From NCBI GenBank assembly GCA_029298735.1, contig JANSLP010000030.1, forward strand, positions 62,001 through 126,000: a DNA stretch of 64,000 bases, written 5' to 3'. Shown here in pieces: positions 21,361 through 34,400 of this stretch. The stretch is from Ophiostoma sp. CBS 140.51 (lineage: Eukaryota; Ascomycota; Sordariomycetes; Ophiostomatales; Ophiostomataceae). The first letter of the stretch is position 1, and each line of letters begins with the position of its first letter. The notes beneath the pieces are model-generated. The model saw nothing but the letters and a program-made list of their open reading frames with translations. It did not search any database and was not told the origin of the DNA. The translations under genes were made by a program, and so were the position numbers.

Positions 21361-24300
21361 GGAACGCTTAGATATGAAGATCAATCTACCTCTAATCGAT
21401 GAAGTAGCTCGGTCCAGTCCTATCTGCTACTGTCCATATTTATTTGTTTTGTTTTGTATTCTATGAAAAGAATAGCGACCAAAAAGGTCTATATGTTTTG
21501 TTTTGTTTTGTATTTTATGAAGCGCATAGCAACCAAAGACAATAATAAGATCATCCACCATCTTTATTGTAGCTGGCTATTCGTGATACCATGTGTTAAT
21601 ACACCACATCCAGATCCCAATTGCACCGCGTTTCATTCCTACCATTTGTCTAATGTACATTCCATCAGGCCCTCTAATAGGAAATTTCCACATGCACACG
21701 TGGAAATTAAAAATAAAGATCGAGTGATCTACGCGTCTTCTTGACGAGTCTCTACCGAGGAATGCGGGAAGCTGGAATGGGCTGCAACGGCAGCCACGGC
21801 CCATAGTCAGGATGGACATTTAGTTCTACATGTATAAGCATCTCGCATCTACGGCATGCCAAGCCCGTTCGTACAACATTTTGCCATCTTTCTATCTTCC
21901 AAATAGACGAATGGCAAATAACTCTGTCCCGTAGTACAAAGTAAGCAGGCCATGAGAGTAGGTCGTGTATTGTAGCCCGGCGATGAAACAAAGATGCAGA
22001 GAGGATCAAATCGAGACAACAGAAGCAAAAGGCACAAAGACGTGAAAAGCCAAACACAAAGTGGTTGCATCTTGCGTACTCTGTGCAAGCACTTTGCATG
22101 GTGCCACGGCATGCACGCACTCACTTTGATTCTTGTTTTGCCTCTTAAGGGCGAGACTTACAGTGCGTACAGCATGCAGGCTGCAGATTGCAATCGACCA
22201 TCGACCTCATTCAAACATAACCAGCCTCCTTGATTTTGCTTTGATTCCATGCTATTAATGGGCTGCATCTAACATACACATACGCTTGGCGCGCACATGG
22301 TACGGGAGCGAGAAGCAACCGAACACGAACAGGCCGGCACGGGAGAGGTATGTCCGCGTCCGCGTGGTCACTCTTTCATCCCCTTTTTATCTGACATTTC
22401 CAACGGGTAAGGAACGGGAAAAGATGGTTTTCCAGGAAATTGAAAGACCAAATAGGCTCAGACGGGCGGGAAACGAAGGACGAAGAAAAATACCAGGAGC
22501 AGTCGGACAAGTCCCGAAAATAAAGGGACAACAAGAGGCTGAATGCAACAGCTCAGCGTCCAATTGCGGGAGACGGCTCGTGGGTAGAAATTAATATCCC
22601 GTATCATAAGAGAAGAGACAAGACGCAATCTATTCGGATCGAGTTCTATGGTGCGTCAACCAAGAAAAAACGGGAAGCAAAGCGGTTTCTTTCTTTCCGA
22701 AATAGGGAGGCTGGGACGCCACAAGGCGAGAACAAAATAGCCTCCAATTGGAAGAGACGAGAAAAGCTCGACAAAAAAAACCGAAACATCGTGACAGCAA
22801 GACAGAAAGACAGCAAGACGACGAAGCAAGACGACGAGACAAGCAGAGCGACCCAAACGAACAACCACTTGTGAGTTCTTTCCCTGCTCCGTCTGCCTAT
22901 CAATCACCCGTTTGGAAAGAGCTCTCCTGACATCCCCACCCGTTACAAGGGGCAACCGTGGGAAGCTGCGACTGTGACGAAAGTTTGCCTTGTGTCGATT
23001 CCCTTTTCTGGCCACACTAGCCCCGTTCGCGCTTAGCGTCCCAGCAAACAGGTGCAAAAGCACTTGGGAAAACGGGAAGCCCTCGCTCCTTCCCTGCCGC
23101 TAGTCCTCAGCTGGTCTGGCTGGCTGCCTCTCCTGGTCCCAATGTCAACAAACCGTCTTTTTTTCGTGCGCCGTTGGCTTGTTTATTTCATATTGCGAGG
23201 TGCGAGACTTTGGGGATGCCGAGAGAGAGGACAGCGCAACTTACGAGGACACTGTGAAAACCACACTGCGCGTATCGCTCACCATTTTCCGAGGGAAAGT
23301 GGGCAATGAACCGTTTTATTGAGCTCTTTTCCCAATTTGTCTGCCTTACAATTCCGTCCGTCACACCGAGAGAGCTGCTTGGTCTTTTCTAGGGTCGTAG
23401 CTTCCGTTTTCTACTGTAGCTGCGTTCCAGCAAACTGTCTCTCCCCACGCCTTCCCACGCATTTCCACATTCCACAATTTCCATCTCGTGTCTCTCCTGC
23501 CCCTTCCAATTCTTTTAGAGCTCCTTCCTTTTCTTCTTTTGCATGTCTGCAATTGCCTGCAAATATCAGAATCGCAACTTCCGTCTCTTTGTCCAGCCTC
23601 GACAAATGCAATATCTCGGCAAACCAATCGAACAGCTATTGCAGGTAAGAACCTCCCACTACACCCTCCATTGTGCCTGCCAAACAGATTGCTCCCTCGC
23701 ACCTTTCCTCATCCCACCCCCAGTCGCCGCTCTTTCCCTGCAGCAGGTCCACCCCTCGGATCGCCCACTTCTTGCCTGTCATTGGCTGGGCGACCGCAGC
23801 AACGCCAGCGCATCGAAGACGGCGAAAAGGGCAAGACCAAAAAAAAAGGCTGGGCTGGGCCAAAAAAGAGAGAGAGAGAGTAGGAACCTGACCACACACG
23901 CATGCACGCATTGCTCCTTCTCTTTTGCATCTGCCTTCCCTTTCATGCCCATTCTCGCCCCCAATCCACTTTACACATCCTGTCATCTTCTGATCTCTCC
24001 TCTCCTCCCTATCCTTCTTTGTTGTTTCTGTCGCATCCTGTTGCATCCTCTCTTCTCCCTCCCTCTTCGCCCCTTGAGACATACAAACACTCGCCTCCCT
24101 GGTCTCTCTTTTCCGCCTGTTTTGCGCCCTGATCCACTAATACGGAGGCCCAAACAAACCTGCAGACGCACCCAGCCGTCGCATGTGCTGCACTTGTCCA
24201 TCCGCCTGCATCTCTTTTTTTTTCCCATTCTTTTTTCATTTCTACACTCTCTCATCGCCCAAACCCGACCGCACAGCAACGAGGATAGCGATACGACTCT

Positions 24301-25152
24301 ACCCGCAGCACGCTGCACGCCGGCCCTCTCTCTTCTTACCCACCCGGCTGCGCTTCTCCTGCTTTTTCGTTTCCAGGTTCCAGCTTTCCCATCTTTCCAG
24401 CCTTTCGAACTTCCTCCTTCTCCTCCTTCGCCGCCAGTTTCGCCAGGGCAACCGTCTCGTGCATCTCGTGCGTCTGCCCACTGGCGATCTGTTTTCTCCT
24501 TGCTTCCCTTTTACCGCCTCGTCTCTCCCCCTCTTGAGCTGCATATCACCAACCAAGTCGCAGTCTGCGGCTCTGATTCGGCCTCTACCGGATCTTACTG
24601 GCCTGTGAGTTTATTTTGTTGCTTTGTTGTATGCGAGGCAGAGGGACACAGAGAGGCGTGAGAGGGCATTGTGGCTCTCCTCTTGTGTGCCACTTCTTCT
24701 CATGCATTGCGCTATCATTTTTCTTCTTCTCTCTCTTCTGTTGCTTTATCTTGTTTTGAATCTTGCTTTTGCTAACTCTCTGTTTGGCTGCAAGTCCACC
24801 GTTTTTCTGGCCCCCTCTTCCATCGGTCGATTTCTACCGTATTAATTCACCCACACGCCTCATGTCTTGTTGAAACAGCTTGCCGAATTTTCTCTACTTT
24901 TTACTCTACCCTAATAATTTTTCTTTCGATATTCTTCCGAGCATCGCCATCCATCCGGCCCTCTTCCGCCCGCGACGCCTCCTCTCTTTTGAATCAGGCT
25001 CTCCATCTGGCATTGGGAGTTTGGCGAGGCAGGGCTCTGTTCGCGGCCACTCTGATAATACCAGCGCACCCTGGGCGCCTCCCCTCTTTCCACCAATCCT
25101 ATTGATCGCATCGGAAGCGACATTCGACCCGACTTCCCTGCCCGAGGCCACC
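21361..25152. other. Intergenic region and very long leader of next gene
   Basis: This 3.8 kb has no convincing gene. An imperfect 39-bp duplication with 54-bp period lies at 21445-21537. From about 23400 onward the plus strand is strongly pyrimidine-rich, typical of a long fungal 5' UTR. Strong splice signals (cag|gtaaga at 23642-23650; gtgagt at 24604 with acceptor gaaacag near 24878) suggest leader introns. A short upstream frame begins at ATG 23543. Confidence 0.45.
24604..24879 (+). other. Candidate 5' UTR intron
   Basis: The segment begins gtgagttt after ggcct and ends at gttgaaacag, 270 bp before the start codon of the giant gene. It is T-rich like fungal introns. Only RNA data can confirm it. 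Confidence 0.4.
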
Positions 25153-28100
25153 ATGGGTGGTGACTCCAAGAAGAAAAAGACTCCCATCCCCCTCCCCGCC
25201 CCGACCGAGTCCGAATCCATCATAACTGCCCCTACGGACGTGGCCACAGCAACCGATGTGTCCCGGCCTGGTGACGAGAAATCGTCCTACTCTCTCCCCG
25301 AGGACGGTACTCCCGTAACGATCAAGACCCGTGGCCACAGCGCCAACCGCTCACAAACATCTCTGCTCATCGAGTACTTCGAGGGTGGCAAGAGTCCAGG
25401 AGGTTCTGAAAGCCCCGCTAGCCGACGACCTAGTGTACGTGTGCGCCTCAAGCCATCCGGAAGTCGCAAAGACGAACGCATCATGATCTCCAAAAACAAA
25501 TCCTCCTCCTCTCACCCGCGGAAGGCGTCCCTCTCCCGACGGTCATCCACCCCACAAAAGGGCTCGTCCTCAGCTGCCCGTGACTACGATGGCGCAGGTG
25601 GTAGCGCCATCAGCGCTCTTAGTAGCGGCGGCGATGGCGAGGACAGCCGCAGCATCAACTCGTATGCGTCGGCCACTGAGGAGTCCAACGTGTCTCGGAA
25701 TCCCATTACTGTGGAAATCGACCACGGGAGCGGCGGCAATGGCGGCGTTAGTGCCAGCAACCAACAACGCCAGCGGCAGCGCCGCCCCACAAGCCCGCTG
25801 ATCCCCGCTGCCGCCAGCAGCCGTGGCTCGGCGTCCTACTTACATGGCACTGTATCGGAGATTTCCGCCATTCCAGCCGATAGCTTCTTAGACGGCTCCA
25901 AATCTCCGCGCAGCAGCAGTCCCACCCGTGACATGGCGCTTGCCGCCGCTGCCACGGCTGCGGGTGCTGCTGGTGCAGCAGCTCTCGAACGGCATCGTGT
26001 TTCCAGCCGAAGCCGCGGCGACGACCCTGACCGCATTGTCGTGTCCAAGTCTAGGTCGTCGCGCGACAAGGACCGTGACAGAGATTACGATCGCGAGAAG
26101 GACCGTTCTGGGCGCAAACACCGTTCCAGCCGCAGTCGGACTAGCAGCCTCAATGTCGCAGAGCGCGAGGATGCCGGTTCCCCTTCTCAAAGACGGCCCA
26201 GTCGTCACCGCCACCACAACGAATCAGCCGTGTCGGCCGGCGCCGAATCTAGTGTCTTGTCGTCCGCTCTCTCGCCCAGCCATCGTTCTTACGATCAGTA
26301 CTCGATTCGCTCCGGCGCCTCCAAAGCTTCGTCGATCAACAATCCCAAGCTTTTGGAGACCGTTGAAGACGCCATTCGCCGCCTCATTCTGCCCGAACTT
26401 AACGCCCTGAGACGAGAGCACAGCCATCGGGACCGTCGCAGCTCCACCACATCGACTGGTACAAGCGTCTCGCGGGACGAGTATGCTACCAACGACCGCC
26501 GCCGTTCGGGCGCCAGCGACCGCCATGGATCCGCCTCTCATACCCCTCGCGACAAGGGGAGAGAAATCCGGGACCGTGAGGGCAGACATGCTCTTGTCGA
26601 TAGCCCATCCCCCGCTGTGGACTATGCGTCTGATTCGGAGCTCGGCGCTACAACTCGCAATATCGATGACACGCCAAAGCACGGCACGGACAAGGTCCGG
26701 GATGCCGCCATTGCAGCCGCAGCTGGTGCAGCGCTTGGTGGCTTGGCTACAGCAGCCATGACTGGCCATGATGGCTCACCATCTACTGCACGGGATCAGC
26801 GTCGCCGGCGCAGAGCCGAGGCACAACAAGGAAAGGAGGTGGACAGAGGACAGGCTCTGCCCCAGGGTCAGCAACAACAGCAACAACAGCAAGGCCCGCC
26901 CGATCTCTACCTTACAGGTGCACACAGTGCAGCCAGCCGCTCCTTTGAAGACCAAACCCAGGGTCAACGTAATCTCCACGAAGTCCCCATGCCTCCGGGC
27001 GGCGGTGGCCTCAATGCCGGCCAACTGCAGCACCTTGATCCGGATGCTGGCTACTTGCAGCCTCCAATGCCTCTCATGAGCGAGATCAACTCGGATATGA
27101 CCCGCACGTCCATTCTCTCAGCAGAGTCCGATCCACCCCTATCTGCAGAAGAAGAACGCCAAATTCTGCCAGTCCAGGATGTGTCAAGAGGAACGCTCCC
27201 AGGCGGACCGCAGGGTTCCCTGCCGCCTCAATACACGACATCGTCGGGCAGTCTCCAAGGCCTCGGCACACAACATGCCAACATTTCGCATGGCGACCTC
27301 CGTGCCCTACCCCGCAAAGCTGTTGGCAGTGGATCCAACTACCAACATATGACTGATGAGGGCATCGATGAGGAAGACGAGGATTCCGTAATTGATCGCG
27401 AGCACCAGTACCCCGACCAGTACTTACAACAGGGTGGCGAAGACGAGTACGTCGAGGATTACGATAGCATGGCAGACTACGCCGGCCAGACCTACGACGC
27501 CTACGGCCACCAGATTGTCCCGGCGCCCCTCAAATATGTGCCCTACCAGCCCGAGCATCGTGGCCTCAGTCCCATCCCGAGTGTCTCGGGCTACACTGAG
27601 GGCGGCACTAGTGAAGTCCAGGGCTACCGTGACAGCGGCGTGACAACTACTTCCACGTCCTCTCCTGGAAAATCTCCCCGGATCGAGCGCAAGTCCGCTG
27701 CCTCGCTCAACTCAATCCCTAGCAATGTCATGAGCCGCGAGTTCGAGCCTGATGACCTCAGTGTCCGGAGCTCTGACGTCGACTACCGCCCTGCACCGAC
27801 GCAGTTGACCGACGTTACTGACGACGGCGACCACGACAACTTCCGTGCCGTTGATGGTATTGCTACCAACCCCGACATCACCCACACGCCAATCGGTGTC
27901 GAGTCAGCTGTGGCCTCATTGGTCGATGGCTCAATGCTTGATGGGTCAGCCCTGACAACGAGTTCCAGTGCTGACGGTGCATATGCGCCCGTGTCTGGCA
28001 CGCGTGGCTCCATGGACACGCTAGAGGAAGAGCAGTCGCACGGACAGACGACCCCCAAGAACCGGTCTGTTGAGAGCCATGACCAGACCCTGCGCGAGGG

Positions 28101-31100
28101 CGATGCTGGCTTCCGTGAGCGTGAAGAGCTGCACGAAGCACGCGAAATTGCTGCTGCGACCCCGACCACGACCAGAACCAACCCGTCTGAATTCTCTGGC
28201 GAGTACGAGATTGACCAGTATGGTCGCAAGGTGCGGCGCGCCTCGCCGACTGCCTCCGAGGCGGCTGCCATTACTGCTGGCGCTGTCGGTCTGGCCATAC
28301 GCGCTGCTCGCGATCGGAACCAGCACCCCTACCAGCCCCACGAAGATCGCGAGATCCACGAAGCCAGCGGAAGCCAGAACGTCCCAACTGAGAGTGAATG
28401 GGTGCCTGCGGGTGTCCAGCGGAACAAGTCCTTTAAGGAGCGGACCATGGACGGCCGCCACCCAGCCAACACGCCCACCCACAGCACCGACCGGCTCGAC
28501 GAATACGACCATGAAGAACCCCATCTGGGAGCTAGCGGTCTTCCGGATCTCAGCAACCCCATTCCGGAGATTGGCTATGGTGGCTACTCGGAAGACGAGG
28601 ATATGGAGACGAACCCTTCGGTGGTGCACGGCCATATCCCCGATGAAGAGCAAGACGAGCAAGAGGAGGATTGGCGCGCTGGCAACCGGACGCCCACCCA
28701 GGGCGACCGGACACCCACCCAGGAGCGTCACGATGATGCAACGTCACACGCCCTGGGTCTTGCCGGTGCTGCGGCTACTTTGATTGCAGGCGCTGCTGCG
28801 GCAAACAACATGCATGATGCTTCACAGCACAGCCGGCAGGTCAGCCAAGAGCGGGACGATGAATGGCAGCGTTCGTCTGACGAACGCAAGCGGGACACTC
28901 TGATCACCAACCCTTACGAGGGCACTAGCCCGGTTGTGAACGAGGGCCTCATCAAGAAGTCCATTCCCAACCCTGCAAGTGGTGCCGCTGCAGCTGCTGC
29001 CGCCGCCGCTGCCGCTGCCGCATATGGAATGACCGGTCCGGATTATGCATCCAGAAGCCCGCTTGGCGGCCGTTACGACGAGGGCTACATCTCACAGGGA
29101 CCTGGAAAGTCACCTGAGTTGACCAATGTCAACAAGGGCAAGGGTATCGACTACACTGATGCTCCTGCTGCGTTCGGTGCAGCACAGGAGGATCCATTCT
29201 ACACCACCAACCAGACCAGACACTTCAGTGGCCTGTCCCAGGGCATGGCAACACCGCTGTATGATCCCGCTACCGGTGCCGGTATCGACCGCATCGAGAA
29301 TAAGGACATCGTTGCATTGATGCAGCATCTGATGGTCCGGGATGCCCAGCGCAGTGCACGAGACACTGAAATCCTGGTCACCCTCGTGCGTGCGGCCGCA
29401 GAAATGCGCACATCGTTCGAGAACGTCCGCACCATGCTCACAATGCACGAGAAGGGCATCAACAACGAGTTCTCCAAGAAGCTTGCTGACAGCGAGGATG
29501 CGATCATTACGGAAATCCTTGACGGAACTGAGAAGACGGTCCGCACGCATCTTGGTGGCCCCCGTCCCTTCCCGGGCAGTGGCAACCGGTCTCTGCATGC
29601 CAGCATCTCGCAAGCTGAGATGGAGGATCTGCCAGGCAAACGCCAGAACATTTTCCGCCGTGCTCTCAAGTCGCTTAATACTAAGGGAAATAACGACTTG
29701 ACGAGAATCGAGGACATGCTTAACCAGCTGTTGAACCAGGTCGACGTTCTCAAGGCGCAGTCCGCGGGTGGTGTTGGACCTGGCGGCATGAGCATGAGTG
29801 GCAGCGCCAGTGGTCACGGTCCGTCTCCCTATGATGAAGCCCAGATGGCCTACGAACAGGACCGCGGTTATGAACCCGAGGGCCAAGCCGGCACATCCAC
29901 AACAAGCCACGCCAGCCAGTCCGGCCTTCTATCCGTCAACTCTCGGGGCGGCCTCATTCAGTCAACGCGCAAGTTCTCCGACAACCGCATCAGCACCGTG
30001 CCCGAGGGCAACGAAGACGAGCTCGAGTACAACCATGGGCCTCCTGGAGGTGCACCCGGCAGTGGAGCAGCTGAAAACATGGGCGCCCAGGGGCCGTCCA
30101 GCAACGTCCGCTTCGGCAGCCCTGCCTCCATTCCTCAAATGAGCACCGCTCTGATGGCAACGCCGACCAGACAATCGCAGGACATTCAGCAGCAGCAGTA
30201 CCAGCAATCGCAGCACTCTGAGCCCCAGCTCCAGCAAGTACAGCAGACCTCGCTGAGCAACGAGAACACGCCTCGCACGGAGAAGGCCAAGAAGCACAAG
30301 TCGAGCAGCTCATCAAGCTGGTTCCCCAAGATCTCGAGATGGTCCGAGACAACTACTTCCAGTGTCGGCCGCGTGTTCCGTGGCAGCCGTGACTCCAAGA
30401 AGGACCACGATGAGCTCGGCTTCCATAGCAGTTTGTCACGTTCGGGGTCTGACCTTGCTGCCTACGATGGCTATGAGCCAACTCCCGAAGACAAGCTTCA
30501 CACGGGCTTTTCCGAGACCGACATCCACGGTGGCAACTATCTCGACCGGTCGCAGCCTCAGATCCAGTCAAACCGCCAGTCTCACGAGGGGGGGCAGGTG
30601 TACCAACAGAACCAGTACGACGACGACATCCACGGCTACCACTTACCTCCCGACAGCACGGAGATTCTTCCTCCCAACCCCAAGTCGTACATGACACCTG
30701 AGGATCCCAAATACCGGGCACACCGCGACTCCCTCAACCTCCAGCACCCGCAACCACGGTCGGGACAGCCGTTTAAGGCCGCTCTGGAGTCACAGGCAGC
30801 CGACTTTGACTCACCGATGAGCCCCCGGTCTGCTGATTGGGCCGGCTCTGCCACATCCCTAAACCGGTTCCCGGGCCAGAACCCCAACCGCTACAGTGAT
30901 GCATCGGCTAGTAACGCAGCCGCACAGGGCGCGCAGCAGCAACAGCAGCAGCAGTACTGGGATGACGGTGCCGCCCAAGGCTCTCAGTCCCAGTCCGGCC
31001 CACCACGGCCTCCCAAGGAGCCCCTGGATGCTGAGAGACATCAGCAGACGCCGCCTCGCCCGGCACGCCTAACCAAGGCCTCCAAGACCAGCCCTCTTCC

Positions 31101-31422
31101 GTACCACAGCGTGGAGAGTGGCTACGGGACTGCCACGCACGTCCCGACCAGCTACACGGGTAGCCCCCGGTTCGAGAACCGCAACCTCAGCGGTGCCCTG
31201 ACGGTGCCGACACGCCGCCCCAGCGGTCCCCGGGCGATGACGCCGAAGAGCGAGCGTAGCACGCGCAGCTACAACGACGAGGAGCCTGGAAGCGACCCTC
31301 GCAGACAGAAGAGAAGTGAGTTACATCTCTGAGGTCATATGAAGATCGAAATGGACAGATGACTAACATGATATCTAGACACGTTCGGCACGATTGCATC
31401 TCAGGAGACCGACACATTCTAA
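25153..31422 (+). CDS. Giant, mostly disordered protein with central helical region
   Basis: Exon 1 is 25153-31315 and exon 2 is 31379-31422, with a 63-nt intron (gtgagt donor, ctaac branch, tag acceptor). The product is 2,068 aa and ends ASQETDTF. The start codon lies in a perfect gccaccATGG context; the frame is open further upstream but that part reads as leader. Most of the chain is Ser/Arg/Asp/Gln-rich and disordered. Five Ala/Gly-rich hydrophobic segments lie near residues 260-280, 517-537, 1034-1055, 1198-1220 and 1276-1292. PolyQ occurs near 572 and 1926. A predicted helical region at about 1385-1536 (VALMQHLMVRDAQ to TRIEDMLNQLLNQ) looks like the conserved core. I recall similar proteins in filamentous ascomycetes but no function. 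A scaffold role is a guess. Confidence 0.8.
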
Positions 31423-34400
31423 GCGGCCAACAATTTCGGAACTCTCTTCGCAGTATCAAGTCATTTACCCAAAGATCGACCCAACGAAAATCAAAACTAC
31501 ACGGAGGAGCACACGCATTGAAGGAAGATGGGAGAGGATGTTAAAGAGGAGGAAATTTCAATATAATAAAGAGGAAGAGGAGGAATCATTTGGAGAAGGG
31601 TAAGAAAAGATGATGAGCGCGCGTTCTGCATTTGCATTTGCATTTTCTCGAGTCTCAACTGTGGTTCACACACAGCTCACATGATTCATATTTTCTGATG
31701 ACGTTTACGACATTTTGTGAAAGAAAGATCGCGAGATCGCCATACGGTGATATTTGCTGGACGGAGCCACAACAAGCGCTTTCCCAGCACTATTGATCCC
31801 CAGAAAAAAATAAGGAGACAGAAAAGGTCTCAAGGGTAGGGAGTTCATAGCATAGTTTCTGCTTCTTTTTTCACCTTGTTTTCTCATCATCGGCAGCGCG
31901 ATATATAGCAATTTTGTAATACCATACTTTACCCATCTCCATCCTTATTGTCCAGTTTTCAGTGCAAAATCGTGCAATATCTGTCCAATACTCGTGCCAC
32001 GTTCGTTTAATCCCTGACGAATACACGGCGTGCTGTTGTTTTCCGCCCATGTTGTCGAAGAGAAGGAACAGTGGTGCCACGAGGCCACGAAGGGACCACA
32101 GAATCTCTGTCGTAAGAGACGCACGCGGCTTGCTCCCCGTTCATTCTTTTGCGGGGAGTGGTGAGGTGCAGAGTACATGCAATACTGCAAACAAAAAAGT
32201 ACTGTGCAAGGTCCTTCTCAAGAATATTAGGTAACATTTGAGTAACACCGTGCCTTTTGGTGAGCTCTTTCTCAACGTCCTTGACCGAGCACACAATTTT
32301 GGCCAAAAGACAAAAGACGCACAGGTGCACATGGGCTCACAAGAGGCTTGCTTTGCCCAGCTTGCCCAGGCACCGTCCCTGGGCCAGCGCCAAGGTACAT
32401 CCCCCATGTTTTACACGATGTCGTAACAAAATGCACTTCTTATGTTATAATTGAGTAATTGGCGGCTTGGTGGAAAAGCTGGTCCTCAAGCTTGTGAGCT
32501 TGGGGACGGCATTGCACCTTGCGCTATGTGTCAAGATGGCCGAGCAACCGCCCATCTGTATGAGGCCATTGCTGTTGGTCGTTTTAGGGCACAAGATTTT
32601 CACGATGTTTCAATTATGTTTTTGAATTCTGAGCCGGGAAATAATACTTGACAAAGGCACAGAAAATACACGAAAGTCTGCCGAGTTTCTCAATGGTCCA
32701 CTGGAATTGAACGTATTGTTGTACACCGAGGAGATGCCCACCTCTGTGTTAATCGTCATATTGTGGAAGATCTGGAAACAACGTCGCGGTGTGTAGAGTG
32801 TGCTAGCCCCGTGTAGGCTATGGCCACGTGCTGTGTTGTGATCGGCAAGGTCGCCGACGCCTCGGGAAGCCGGCACACTCCAACAGTATAAGAACGCGTC
32901 ATTGAAACGAGGCAGCGAGGTTAGGGCAATAGTTGGGACGAAATGCAGGGAAAATACGGGCACCAGAGTTCAAAGTAAAACGCAAAATGACAGACAGGCA
33001 TAGGCGCATAAACGCACACGCCCAGCCTCATCTTACTTGTGACGTTGTGAAAAACATGACTACTGGTCGTTGCCGACAGCCTGGCTGGCGTCAATTGTAA
33101 AAAGGCACTGATAGAAAGCACCGAAAGCACATGCTTTTGTGGCCTCGCAAACTTTTGCCAGGTTGGGAAAGCAATAAACAATTGTGTATCGCGGGCCAAC
33201 CAAGGCTATCTCAGGCCATCTCGACAGGCTCCCATCTCATCAGCTCTGATGCACTGCAACATAGCGGCGGTAACAACAGGCAGAAGGATTAACGATTTGT
33301 TGTGTCCTGTCGGCAGATGCCAATGGCTGCAAGCCCTTCCTTCCAGATTGTCTCTTTCCCCCTCTTTACAATCATCGTGAAGGATGAGCCGCCCACTGCT
33401 GGAAGGAGAGTAGTAGGGAAGGAATGAGAAGGAATATTGGTTGCAGGTTGCACCGGAAAATGATCGAAAATGCACAGAAAACCAATACATAAAGTGGTAT
33501 GTGAAGGAACAAGAGGATCGTTGCAGTAAACACAAAATCCTCACGATAGATGAACTGAATATTAGATAGTTGGATGGGGGCGGCCGGCGGCTTTCTTCTG
33601 CGGCCAAAGTCGATGTCCGCATTGGCATCGTGGCATTGTGGCATCGCGGCAAGAGGACGGTGTAATTCTTTGTAAATCCGTCCGAGGACGTCGATTGCTC
33701 CGTTTGCCGCCCCCAAAGTGCACACGAGGGGAATATTGACAACAATGTGAAGGATTGGGATATCACATATGATGATCCGCCAACCAGACCTCTGGGAGAC
33801 ACAATGTGTTTGGCCATAGCATGAGACCAGGCGCGGAGAGGGTCGTCAGGTCAGGTCGGCCACAGTAGATGAGACTAAGCCATGCACAGATGCATGCTTA
33901 AGCGCCAGAACGGCCTGAATTTGGGCCCGGGATGGATGTGGCGTCTAATGGAAAGCAAATGGAAATTCAGGAACACAATGGGAATATCACCTGGTCAATG
34001 GATGAGCGCGGCTTCGGGGGCGTGGATTCGGAATGAAGTTTTGGTAGAGTTGCAGTGAAGGAATTGCAGAATGTTTCACGTTGATGCGAGTTTTCTTGTT
34101 GAATTTCTGGTTGACCTGACTTTCGGTTGATATTGACTCTCTTTAAGTGACGTTGTATTGTCTTAGTTGCCGTGTCTGTTGGTTGTTAACTAGGCCGGCC
34201 TCTGGGCCTTTGTTGATGTTGGCGTAGCTGTTAGTACATTCTATATTGTTGACCAGTCAAATGCAATTCAATCTGGACAATTGTACACACCCAAGTAGAC
34301 TTATACTGCGACGATTTGATTTCCTATTATGTCTCATAGTATTTTCTGGATATGTTTTTATTTCCCCTTTTTCAACTTCATCGCGCTTTCCGCATCTCGC

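Noticed and set aside
23543..24661. 372-codon plus-strand ORF
   Set aside because: The composition is C/T-rich low complexity with splice signals inside; it reads as the leader of the giant gene rather than a protein. A short uORF from 23543 remains possible.
33206..33817. 203-codon minus-strand ORF starting with ATG
   Set aside because: No recognisable similarity, no codon bias like the neighbouring genes, and one ORF of this length is expected by chance in 64 kb.
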